A stretch of 64,000 bases of DNA from Verrucomicrobiota bacterium (GTDB lineage: Bacteria > Verrucomicrobiota > Verrucomicrobiia > Limisphaerales > UBA1319): NCBI GenBank assembly GCA_022709905.1, contig JAKLHY010000015.1, forward strand, positions 1 through 64,000, in the 5' to 3' direction. Within the stretch, counting starts at the first letter, position 1, and each line of letters starts with the position of its first letter. Made by a program: the position numbers and the translations under genes. The notes under the pieces are model-generated. The model did no database searches. It saw only the letters and a list, made by a program, of their open reading frames with translations, and had not been told where the DNA came from. This document shows positions 19,910 through 28,078 of this stretch, piece by piece.

Positions 19910-22423
19910 TTAAGGTCGGAAGAGGTGCTGAACCACGCGCGGATCCTCAGGGAGGGCGGGGTTGATCAGGACGGTTGGTTCGATCAGGAGGCTGTTGGCA
20001 AGATCGGCTGTCGGTGTGTTTGCGTCGTTTCGCCAAATCACGTCAAACTGAAATTCCATGATGCCATGTTCGTCGGCGGCAAAATTGGTGTACCAAAAAT
20101 TGTTGAAAATCATGGCCAGCAGCCTCCCGGGATCCCGGGGCGGAGTCTGGCGGCGGGACAAGGTCGGTTTCGAGCCCATCGTCATCAGCGGCGCGTCGCG
20201 GCTTACCCACAGCCACCGGCCCTGCGGCGTGATATACTCGGCCCAGCCATCGATGGCAAAGTAATCGCGACACGTGCCGAACAACTGATCGGTAAAAGGC
20301 GTAAAAGGTATTCCGCCGCAGCTTAACTGAGGCAGAGCGGATCCGGTGGGAAATGGAAAAACAACATAGAAAATTTCGGGAGCGGCCGATGAGAGGCGGT
20401 TGATGCGAAGAGTGAACCGGACTCGGGGCTCGCGTTTCCAGATCTCGATGATGCGCGTGCCCCATTGCAGGCGCGGATGACTGATGGCCTGCGATATCGC
20501 CAGGGTATGGGGAGTCTCCCGAACCGCGGCTCTCGATTCAACGGTTGCAGCCGTCTCCTCCAGTTTGTCTGGGCGAAGCGACCAGCGTGGGGCAAAGGCC
20601 TGCACTTGGACCGCCACGAAGTCTCCAAAACCCTCGATAAACAGGGGCTGAGTCATGCCCGGCCAACGCACGCCAATCGGCCAGCCTTGATCATCCAAAC
20701 GCAACACAGGTTGGGAATCCGAGGGAGGCGTCTCGGAATCGAGGGCTTGAGGACTCAAACGCAGGCGTCGAATGGTGTTGGGATCGAGCCGCTCGACCCA
20801 GAACCGGGCAATCTTGTTCGGGGCGTTGTCAGGGAAGGTGGCGGAGATATCTTCCCGGGTGAGATCCTCGGGTTTGGCAGGCCGGCCCCAGGGTTCGATG
20901 CCGGGTTCGAAGTAAAGTTTCATGCGCTCACCCGAGCGAGGATCTTCGATCGACTGGTAAGGTCCGCGAAGACATGTGGCAATCAGGGAGATCCAACCCG
21001 TGAATGCCGCCGAGCCCGGATTCGCCAGAAACAAACCTTCCCCCTCGGAAATCAGGCGGGAACGGGCGCGCTGCGAGAGCAGCCACTGAGCTCGCGCCAT
21101 CGGACGAAAGGCCAGCCCGGCTTTCTCATTGAATTGTCCTTGGGTATCCAGGCTGTAAGGTTTGGCCACGCTGAGGCTGGAACCCCACGTGTGTTCATCA
21201 AAAAGACAAAGCTCGCGATAAAGACCGTCCATGGTCAGTCGCGCAGCCGGTGTCAGCGGCCCCCAGAGGAGAGAGGCGGCGGCGGATAAATCGCGTTTGG
21301 CCGCGCGGCTGGCTGCCACTTCCCGCGGGGCGGAGGCGGTGCCGTTGGCCCACCAGTCTGTCCATTCGCCCGTATGCTCGGGGGCGGTGGGGCCCATCGC
21401 TTTCTCCATACGTTCCATGGCATCGGAGACCGTCGTGAGACGCAACCGCGGCTTCAAGCCCAGCTTGTTCCACGCGGCCACAAAGTCGGCCAGCCCGGGA
21501 AACGGCGGATCATTGTCAAACCGCCATTGGCTCGTGATGGAGATGGTCAGCAACGAATGGCTGTAGCCCGACTTTTCCAGGGCCCTCAAACGATCCACAC
21601 AAAGACGATGCGCAGCCCGCAAGGACGCTTCGTCCGTGCGGAGAATGTCGCCCGCGCGCGGCGGACGATAACGGGTGTCGGCCGCGAACGGCACAGGACC
21701 CCGCCGCCACTCGGCCGGCTCGAAGAAATCAAAACCCGATCCATAACCGATGTTCAGCCAGACAAACATCCGGCGGCCATCGGGCATTTTCCACCAGAAT
21801 GCGGCCGGGCGAGGAAACGGAACTCCGCCGCTGTCTTCGTTAATGCCGGTGAACAGATATCGAATCCCGCGATCGAGCAAAGCGAGGGCCGCGGCACGGG
21901 GAGTCCCATTCACATCGTTCTGAACCGCCACCTTGGGACGCACACGGTCCCACAAATCCTCGGGCAACCAGTGGAGCGCCGTCTGCCATTGGGCCGCGTC
22001 CATGAAGGGAGTGTTATTGAAGGGAAGCGCGGCGATCTCGAGTTGACCGGTCCGCACCGCCTGCAGGAATTGACGCCGGCGCGATGGCGGGGCGGCTTGC
22101 CACCAGTCATGGACCGGAAACGTCGCCTCGGCGGTCCAATAGAAACGCTCGCCAACAGGACGTTTCCTCGAGTCCAAAACAGCATCGATCGCGATGTCCA
22201 AATAACGGCGATAAAGCTCCCGGCAGACGGACGGATGATCCGTAAATCCGACATCGGTGTGTGAAAAATGAACTAAATTAAGTTCCTGGATGGATTGAAG
22301 AGCGCGCTCCGGAACAGTGGCCGTTGAAGAATCGGCTCCCCGGGTTTGGGGAGAACCAATCCAACCGGCGCAAAGGATCGCGCTCATGAGGACGAGGAGA
22401 GCCGGATTGTGCGGATAGTTCAT
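19910..22423 (-). CDS. Exported GH38-like glycoside hydrolase
   Basis: 837 residues with a signal peptide (about 1-28). HFSHTDVGFTDHP (about 52-64) matches the metal-binding HxxxDxG of family GH38 alpha-mannosidase N-terminal domains, and VAVQNDVNGTPRAAALALLDRGIRYLFTG fits the block with the catalytic Asp region. FWWKMPDGRRMFVWLNIGYG also fits the family. The C-terminal third is beta-rich, as in GH38. A periplasmic glycan-degrading role is likely; whether the bond is mannosidic cannot be told. It is divergent from the zinc-ribbon gene. The family call rests on these blocks only. Confidence 0.7.
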   Translation of the reverse strand: MNYPHNPALLVLMSAILCAGWIGSPQTRGADSSTATVPERALQSIQELNLVHFSHTDVGFTDHPSVCRELYRRYLDIAIDAVLDSRKRPVGERFYWTAEATFPVHDWWQAAPPSRRRQFLQAVRTGQLEIAALPFNNTPFMDAAQWQTALHWLPEDLWDRVRPKVAVQNDVNGTPRAAALALLDRGIRYLFTGINEDSGGVPFPRPAAFWWKMPDGRRMFVWLNIGYGSGFDFFEPAEWRRGPVPFAADTRYRPPRAGDILRTDEASLRAAHRLCVDRLRALEKSGYSHSLLTISITSQWRFDNDPPFPGLADFVAAWNKLGLKPRLRLTTVSDAMERMEKAMGPTAPEHTGEWTDWWANGTASAPREVAASRAAKRDLSAAASLLWGPLTPAARLTMDGLYRELCLFDEHTWGSSLSVAKPYSLDTQGQFNEKAGLAFRPMARAQWLLSQRARSRLISEGEGLFLANPGSAAFTGWISLIATCLRGPYQSIEDPRSGERMKLYFEPGIEPWGRPAKPEDLTREDISATFPDNAPNKIARFWVERLDPNTIRRLRLSPQALDSETPPSDSQPVLRLDDQGWPIGVRWPGMTQPLFIEGFGDFVAVQVQAFAPRWSLRPDKLEETAATVESRAAVRETPHTLAISQAISHPRLQWGTRIIEIWKREPRVRFTLRINRLSSAAPEIFYVVFPFPTGSALPQLSCGGIPFTPFTDQLFGTCRDYFAIDGWAEYITPQGRWLWVSRDAPLMTMGSKPTLSRRQTPPRDPGRLLAMIFNNFWYTNFAADEHGIMEFQFDVIWRNDANTPTADLANSLLIEPTVLINPALPEDPRVVQHLFRP

Positions 22424-22536
22424 GGGTTCGGGGCTAAAATGGCCTAATGGGTGGGGTAATTCAACATGCTTTACATGTATCTCGCCTGTTTATAGTCGCA
22501 CAAGCCCGGGCGAACTTCTATCCTGCTTGCCAACCT

Positions 22537-23901
22537 ATGGGCGATCGGTTTCCTCGAGATTGTCGTGAACAGTTCCAGGGCATCGAGTTTTTGCGATGGA
22601 TCGCCTTCATCCCGATTGTTCTAGTCTTTGTTGGGCTGGTTGTCAGCCATTTTCGTGGGATTGAAGGCGGCACGGTCGCCTTGCTGTTTGGGCTTTTTGC
22701 CGCATTTCTGGTCCTGATGTGTTTCATCTTCCGGTGTCCGGCCTGTCGAGGAGGATTGGCCATGAAACTCAGACCTCGGTTCTGTCCGCACTGCGGATCG
22801 AAACTAAGGGATCCTGGCGCGAAAGAGTATTGGCGGGATATCGATGGGATGGACCCTTATCAAGAGGATCGATCGCTGCCTGATCCGAAGAAGGCCGTCC
22901 GGATCATCGAGGACACCGCCGATCGATTTCGATTTCGGTCCAAGTCCAATGCGGTGTTGGGAGGGTGCATCCTGCTGGCAGGTATCGGACTGCTGGGCCT
23001 GATTTGTTGCACCGTAACAGTCACGTGCCGTCGGAATTCTGAGAGCGCCGTGACGGGGCATATTGAGCGCGTTTTATTGGGCGTCAGCTTAAGTTCGACG
23101 GTGATTCATGACATCAAGTCCGTCGAAATCCAGGAGTCTAGCGACCAGGATCAACCCGGCTATCGGATAGCTGTGCGGACCCCTTTGAAGATCGTTCCAT
23201 TGACCCAAGGCTTCTATGACGAAGCACAACCGCAACTCAAAATGGCCAATGACATCAACGAATTCATCAAGAACACAACGAAGGTCCAGGCCATATTCAC
23301 CCAGCCTCCATCACCTCTGGCCTGGATGGCTGCCGCTTTCCTGCTCCTCGTTGGTTTTGGGCTCGGGATCCAGCGGCCCGTTGAGTGCGTCTTGGATCGG
23401 ACCACCCGCACCTTCCAAATACTGCGTCCCCGCCTGGGTGGACGGCGGGTGCTGGAGTATCCTTTGGAAGCCATCGACCAATTCGGCATTGTCAAGATCC
23501 CGTATCCGGGTTACACCTTGAATCAACGACTGACGTTTTTGGACCATCCCACCAGGCCGTCCTCATCGAGCGTTGAACTCGAAATCGATGGAGGATTACA
23601 TTATGCCCATACCGTGGGGATGCGCCTGCAGACGGGTGCCATGGTGCGCCTGAACGACACGAACTGGAAACGGCGTAAAGAACAGGCGTTGGTCAACAAA
23701 TTGGAAAAGATGAGACGTTCGATTATGCGCACTCCCTTCCCGACGGCGGATCCCCAGGCTATGAGAGATAGCAAGCGTTGCGTCCTGTGCGGGCTGGATT
23801 GCAGCCAAGAGGCACGGTTCCAAGATCAGGATGGTCGATACTATCATCAAACCTGTTACACCCAGCAACGGGCGTCAGGCGAACTCCAGATTTCATCGTG
23901 A
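22537..23901 (+). CDS. Membrane protein with two zinc-finger-like segments
   Basis: About 455 residues from the ATG at 22537; a start at 22447 is possible but would leave only 23 bases to the divergent GH38 gene. Two hydrophobic helices (IAFIPIVLVFVGLVV and VALLFGLFAAFLVLMCFIF) precede a zinc ribbon (CPACRGG...CPHCGSKL). Two more helices follow: one after AVLGGCILLAGIGLLGLICC and one at PLAWMAAAFLLLVGFGLGI. The C-terminus has CVLCGLDC...YYHQTC, a LIM-like metal site. I know no function. The stop codon overlaps the GTG start of the next gene (GTGA), so the two are likely co-translated. Confidence 0.65.
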   Translation: MGDRFPRDCREQFQGIEFLRWIAFIPIVLVFVGLVVSHFRGIEGGTVALLFGLFAAFLVLMCFIFRCPACRGGLAMKLRPRFCPHCGSKLRDPGAKEYWRDIDGMDPYQEDRSLPDPKKAVRIIEDTADRFRFRSKSNAVLGGCILLAGIGLLGLICCTVTVTCRRNSESAVTGHIERVLLGVSLSSTVIHDIKSVEIQESSDQDQPGYRIAVRTPLKIVPLTQGFYDEAQPQLKMANDINEFIKNTTKVQAIFTQPPSPLAWMAAAFLLLVGFGLGIQRPVECVLDRTTRTFQILRPRLGGRRVLEYPLEAIDQFGIVKIPYPGYTLNQRLTFLDHPTRPSSSSVELEIDGGLHYAHTVGMRLQTGAMVRLNDTNWKRRKEQALVNKLEKMRRSIMRTPFPTADPQAMRDSKRCVLCGLDCSQEARFQDQDGRYYHQTCYTQQRASGELQISS

Positions 23902-24713
23902 AGAACTTTCTATCATTCCGGTTCTGGTTATTATCCATGATCTCGTGCGCTGGTCTCATCGTGCATTCTGTTGCCCAACCGGTTCCCCTGCCCCGGGCGC
24001 ACTCACACAATGATTACGCGCACGATCGGCCGTTGCTCGATGCCCTAGACCAGGGCTTTTGCAGCGTGGAAGCCGATATCTGGCTGGTCGAGGGCCGTTT
24101 GCTGGTGGCTCATGATCGGAGCCAGGTCAAGCCGGAACTCACTTTGCAGGCTCTCTACCTGAACCCACTGCGCCATCGAATCAGGAAGAACGGTGGACGC
24201 GTTTATCCCCAGGGCCCGCCCTGCATGTTGCTGATCGATTTGAAGTCCGCCGCCGAGCCGACGTATGGCGCGTTGCGTGAAGTCCTGCGTGGATATCAGG
24301 ATATTCTCACCGAGTTTACGTCCTCAAGCACCCTCACTAACGCGATCACCATCGTATTGTCCGGCAACCGCCCCACGGAAATGCTGGCATCGGAATCTTC
24401 GCGCTACGCGGCGATTGATGGCCGACTGGCCGATCTTCAAGGCAACGCCTCGCCGCACCTCATCCCGTTGATCAGCGACAATTGGAGGCTCCATTTCTCG
24501 TGGCGCGGCACCGGTCCCCTGCCCGATTCCGAAGAAAAGAAACTCAGGCAGATCGTCGAACAAACGCATCAACAAGGCCGTCGCATCCGGTTCTGGAACA
24601 CGCCGGACACTCCGGCCGGCTGGCGGGAACTGCAACGAGCCGGAGTGGACCTGATCAACACCGATCATCTCGCGGGTCTAAAAAGCTTTCTCCTGGAAGG
24701 ATCCTCCCCATAA
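23898..24713 (+). CDS. PI-PLC/GDPD-like exported phosphodiesterase
   Basis: 271 residues from the GTG at 23898, which overlaps the previous stop and gives a signal peptide (ends SVAQP); the frame is open upstream, but inside the previous gene. RAHSHNDYAHDRPLLDAL and SVEADIWLVEGRLLVAHDR contain the His/Asn...Glu-x-Asp...His set seen in the TIM-barrel phosphodiesterase family (glycerophosphodiester phosphodiesterases and PI-specific phospholipase C). LLIDLKS and FWNTPDTPAGWRELQRAGVDLINTDHL match later barrel strands. It probably cleaves a phosphodiester outside the cytoplasm; the substrate is unknown. Confidence 0.75.
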   Translation: MKNFLSFRFWLLSMISCAGLIVHSVAQPVPLPRAHSHNDYAHDRPLLDALDQGFCSVEADIWLVEGRLLVAHDRSQVKPELTLQALYLNPLRHRIRKNGGRVYPQGPPCMLLIDLKSAAEPTYGALREVLRGYQDILTEFTSSSTLTNAITIVLSGNRPTEMLASESSRYAAIDGRLADLQGNASPHLIPLISDNWRLHFSWRGTGPLPDSEEKKLRQIVEQTHQQGRRIRFWNTPDTPAGWRELQRAGVDLINTDHLAGLKSFLLEGSSP

Positions 24714-24722
24714 TTCTGAATT

Positions 24723-26192
24723 ATGGGACCGGCGCGAAAAAGGCTGTTACTGGGCCTGCCCATTTTGGGTGTGGGGTGTTCCCTGATTGCCGCACCGGAG
24801 GACGCGCATCCCACCCATCCGAAGCGCGTGTTGATCGTTGAATCATACGGTCGTGACATTACCCCTTGGAACGTCATCACGCCGGCCTTCAAAAATGAAT
24901 TGGCGCGGCAATGGCAAACCGCCATTGAATTCCACGAATCCGCCCTGGAGACGGCCCGCAATGAGGAATCGAGGGCTGAATTGGCGTTTGTGGATTACCT
25001 GCGTGCCCTTTACGCGAAACAGCCGCCAGACTTGGTGGTCCCGGTCGGCGCGGCAGCGACACAATTTTGGTGGCGCCATCTGCCGGTGTTGTTTCCCAGC
25101 ACTCCGGTGGTGATTGGGGGCATCGAACACCGGCTGCTCAAGGTTCTGACCCTTGGCGCCAACGATACGGCCGTGGCCATTCAATTCGGCAACGCGCAAG
25201 GGGGCCTCGACCTTATTTTCCAGCTTTTGCCAGCAACGACGAACGTGGTCATGGTCATCGGCAACTCCAGCCTCGAACGTTTTTGGATGTCGGAATGCCA
25301 GGAATCCTGGACGCGTTTCAGTGAGCGCGGTCAATTGGTTTGGTACAATACCCTGTCTTTCCCCGAGATATGCCGGCGGGCCGCCGAGCTTCCGCCCCGG
25401 TCGATCCTGACGTATGGGATTTTTTGGGTCGACGCGGCAGGGGTGCCTCATGAACAGATGCGATCACTGGATCAGCTTAGCTCAGTGGCCAACGCCCCCA
25501 TATTCGGCTTGTTTGAGGAACAACTCGGTCACGGAATCGTGGGAGGACGGCTCATTTCCAGCGAGTCGATCGGACGCGAGACCGGTCGATTGGCGGCCCA
25601 GATCCTGCGGGGCGAGTCGGCCACGAACATTCCGCCGAGGGTGCTCGGCGCCAGCCCGCCCGCTTTTGATTGGCGAGAACTACGGCGGTGGAACATCGAA
25701 GAGCGCCTGCTGCCGCCGGATAGCGTCGTCATGTTTCGGCAGATTCCCGTGTGGCAACGATACCGCGGATACATCTGGAGCGCCCTAACCATCATCATGC
25801 TGCAGGCGGCCAGCATTCTGGCCCTGGCACTGCAACGGACCCGACGACGCCGAGCTGAATCCGCCGCACAGCATTTGCAGGCCCAGGTTCCGGCAACAAA
25901 ACTGATCTTCTTAACCGTCAATGAAGATGCCGATTTCGCCCGCGAAGCACTCGCGGCTGGCGGAGTGGGCTACGTAGTCAAAGCGCGGCTCGGCACGGAC
26001 CTGCTGCCGGCATTATGCTCGGCAGTTGCCGGACAATACTTTATCTCTCCCTGCCCGGGATTGGCTGACCTCGTTTCTCTGAATGGAACCTTGGCCGGCG
26101 CACAGACCTGTTTGATGTCGCAAGAACCGGGATGGCAGCCCCCCCCAGACAATCCAAGCCTTCAAACCCAGACTCCGCAAATTGACCCGTGA
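24723..26192 (+). CDS. Deletion-fused sensor/receiver protein (kinase core missing)
   Basis: 489 residues. Residues 1-24 form a signal sequence. Residues about 33-310 are an ABC-substrate-binding-like sensor (PF04392-like) domain (KRVLIVESYGRDITPW, PDLVVPVGAAATQFW). A transmembrane helix lies at about 351-370. After RTRRRRAESAAQHLQAQ the sequence jumps at about residue 388 (near base 25887) into ATKLIFLTVNEDADFAREAL and GVGYVVKARLGTDLLPAL, which is the second half of a response-regulator receiver domain. The histidine-kinase domains expected after the helix, and the receiver's phospho-Asp half, are absent. The simplest inference is an in-frame deletion that joined a sensor kinase to its partner regulator. 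It is probably signalling-dead. Confidence 0.75.
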   Translation: MGPARKRLLLGLPILGVGCSLIAAPEDAHPTHPKRVLIVESYGRDITPWNVITPAFKNELARQWQTAIEFHESALETARNEESRAELAFVDYLRALYAKQPPDLVVPVGAAATQFWWRHLPVLFPSTPVVIGGIEHRLLKVLTLGANDTAVAIQFGNAQGGLDLIFQLLPATTNVVMVIGNSSLERFWMSECQESWTRFSERGQLVWYNTLSFPEICRRAAELPPRSILTYGIFWVDAAGVPHEQMRSLDQLSSVANAPIFGLFEEQLGHGIVGGRLISSESIGRETGRLAAQILRGESATNIPPRVLGASPPAFDWRELRRWNIEERLLPPDSVVMFRQIPVWQRYRGYIWSALTIIMLQAASILALALQRTRRRRAESAAQHLQAQVPATKLIFLTVNEDADFAREALAAGGVGYVVKARLGTDLLPALCSAVAGQYFISPCPGLADLVSLNGTLAGAQTCLMSQEPGWQPPPDNPSLQTQTPQIDP

Positions 26193-26230
26193 AGCGAATG
26201 TTACTAAACCAACCAAAATAAAAACCACGC

Positions 26231-27940
26231 ATGAAATCAAATCCGAAAAATCAATCCTCGGGCCTCACCCGGCGAGAAGCACTTAAACTCTCTGGCTTGG
26301 CCATGGGTGGATTGGCCTCGGCCAGCGCCCACGGCGAACTGGCGTTCCCCTTTCGCCCGATCGACGGCGGTAATGCCATCAAGGACGTCGGCGATTGCTA
26401 CCCGACCCAACGCCGCACCCAACGATACAGTTATTTCGAACGCCTCGATCCCATCACCCCTTGGGGGAAGGACATGGAAGGAAACTTGACCGGCACAAAG
26501 CTCGAAGCCAATGAAATGCGAATCACGTTCATGGGATCCGTGGTTCCCATGGCACGCCGGGCCCAGGCCGAGATGAGCATTTTCGTCGAGGTAGGATGGG
26601 ATGACGAGAAAAACCAACCGCTTGATCAGTTCGTCTTCGACCTGGGCTGCGGGGTTTCCGCCAATTACCAAGCTTGTGGGGTTGGCTATGGCAGAATGGA
26701 TAAAATCTTCATTAGCCATCTGCACGCGGATCACATGTCCGATCTGATCCAGTGCTATGGATTTGGAGACGGAGGCGATCGCAAGTCCCCCCTCTTTATC
26801 TGGGGACATGGACCCTCGGGCGTGCTCAATCCTGGAAATGGTCCCGTTGTCGCCGATCAAAACAACCCCCAGCCCAACAATTACGCCAACTTTCCGGTCA
26901 CTTACGACGACGGCGTTCAGGCATTTTGCACCTATCTCCGCGAAGCCATGCGGTGGCACACCGAGAGCCAGGCTTTCCAAGGTTCGGCATACAAAAGCTA
27001 TCCGACGTTGGACAAAATCGCCGTGGACTGGGGATTGCCGTATGTGCCATCCCCCGCGGGCTTGTATCCCGATCCCCCCAATGATGCGAATGCTTTAATC
27101 CCCATTGCGCTGGATTGGCGAAAAATTGGATTGGATAGCGAGGGCAGGCCCACGGGCGATAACATCGCCTACAACAACCTGGCCACCGGAGCAAAGGTGC
27201 TGCATTACCCTGTGATCCATTGCCGGAAAGGTTCCATGGGCTACAAGCTGGAATGGACGCCTTCGGGAGCCGCCAAGCCGCTCACGATGATCTACTCGAG
27301 TGACACCAAGCCCGAGTGGAATTCCATCCATCATGCCATAAACCGAGACAAGAACGGCACGCCTCAAGGCGTGGATGTCTTTATTCATGAAATGGCGGTC
27401 GCGCCGGAAATCTGGGCCATGAAGCAGCAAGGGCTGACCGAGCCCGGCGATGAAAATGATCCCTATTGGGCCGCGACGCTTCAAGCCACGACCGATGTCC
27501 AAAACAGTTCCCACACGCCTCAGGGTGCTTTTGGATATATGCTCAGCCAAATCTCGCCGCGTCCACGTCTCGCGGTTGCCACGCATTTTCCGACGGCCGA
27601 TGACACCGTAGCCTGCGCGTTGAAGAGTGTGCATGCGCATTGTCGTGACATCGTGAAAATCGGAGACAAACTCGTTTGGTCCTTCGACCTGATGGTGCTT
27701 CGGGTGTTTCCAGACAGAATTGAGCAAAAAAGAGCGGTCGTAAACGACTTCTCGTTCAATCCGCCGATACCCAAAACCCAAATGCATGGCGATATGTACG
27801 CCCCCAAATATCACACCGAGACCGGCGATTGGGATCCGTTCTACCAAATCGATACCAAGGGTGAAACTGCGGTTTGGATCCCCTCGACAGAAGACGGTGG
27901 TTACAACGATGGGCCAACCTACCGCCAGGATGGTTATTGA
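26231..27940 (+). CDS. Tat-exported MBL-fold metallo-hydrolase
   Basis: 569 residues. The N-terminus LTRREALKLSGLAMGGLASASAHG is a twin-arginine signal. The metallo-beta-lactamase fold is recognised by FISHLHADHMSDL (HxHxDH, about 159-171), preceded by QFVFDLGCGVSANYQ. The later IYSSDTKPEWN and ATHFPTADD supply the expected Asp and His ligands. Two metal ions and a hydrolytic role in the periplasm are expected. Proteins of this shape are sometimes named after GntH of guanitoxin biosynthesis, but no guanitoxin genes are nearby, so that name is not used. It stands 38 bases after the fused sensor gene, same strand. Confidence 0.8.
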   Translation: MKSNPKNQSSGLTRREALKLSGLAMGGLASASAHGELAFPFRPIDGGNAIKDVGDCYPTQRRTQRYSYFERLDPITPWGKDMEGNLTGTKLEANEMRITFMGSVVPMARRAQAEMSIFVEVGWDDEKNQPLDQFVFDLGCGVSANYQACGVGYGRMDKIFISHLHADHMSDLIQCYGFGDGGDRKSPLFIWGHGPSGVLNPGNGPVVADQNNPQPNNYANFPVTYDDGVQAFCTYLREAMRWHTESQAFQGSAYKSYPTLDKIAVDWGLPYVPSPAGLYPDPPNDANALIPIALDWRKIGLDSEGRPTGDNIAYNNLATGAKVLHYPVIHCRKGSMGYKLEWTPSGAAKPLTMIYSSDTKPEWNSIHHAINRDKNGTPQGVDVFIHEMAVAPEIWAMKQQGLTEPGDENDPYWAATLQATTDVQNSSHTPQGAFGYMLSQISPRPRLAVATHFPTADDTVACALKSVHAHCRDIVKIGDKLVWSFDLMVLRVFPDRIEQKRAVVNDFSFNPPIPKTQMHGDMYAPKYHTETGDWDPFYQIDTKGETAVWIPSTEDGGYNDGPTYRQDGY

Positions 27941-28078
27941 TCTGTCGGCAGGAAGGAAAATGGGAATCGGAGGGGGGCGAGGCTCAAGCCGTTCCTCCGA
28001 GTTCCGGCCATCTTTTTTCCGAACCCATGAGGGTCATATCACAGCCAGCGAATGTATAGTTACTTGCGGGACATAACA

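Noticed and set aside
26231..27940. Naming the MBL-fold protein GntH (guanitoxin synthesis)
   Set aside because: Family resemblance alone; no other guanitoxin genes in the window and the protein carries a Tat signal.
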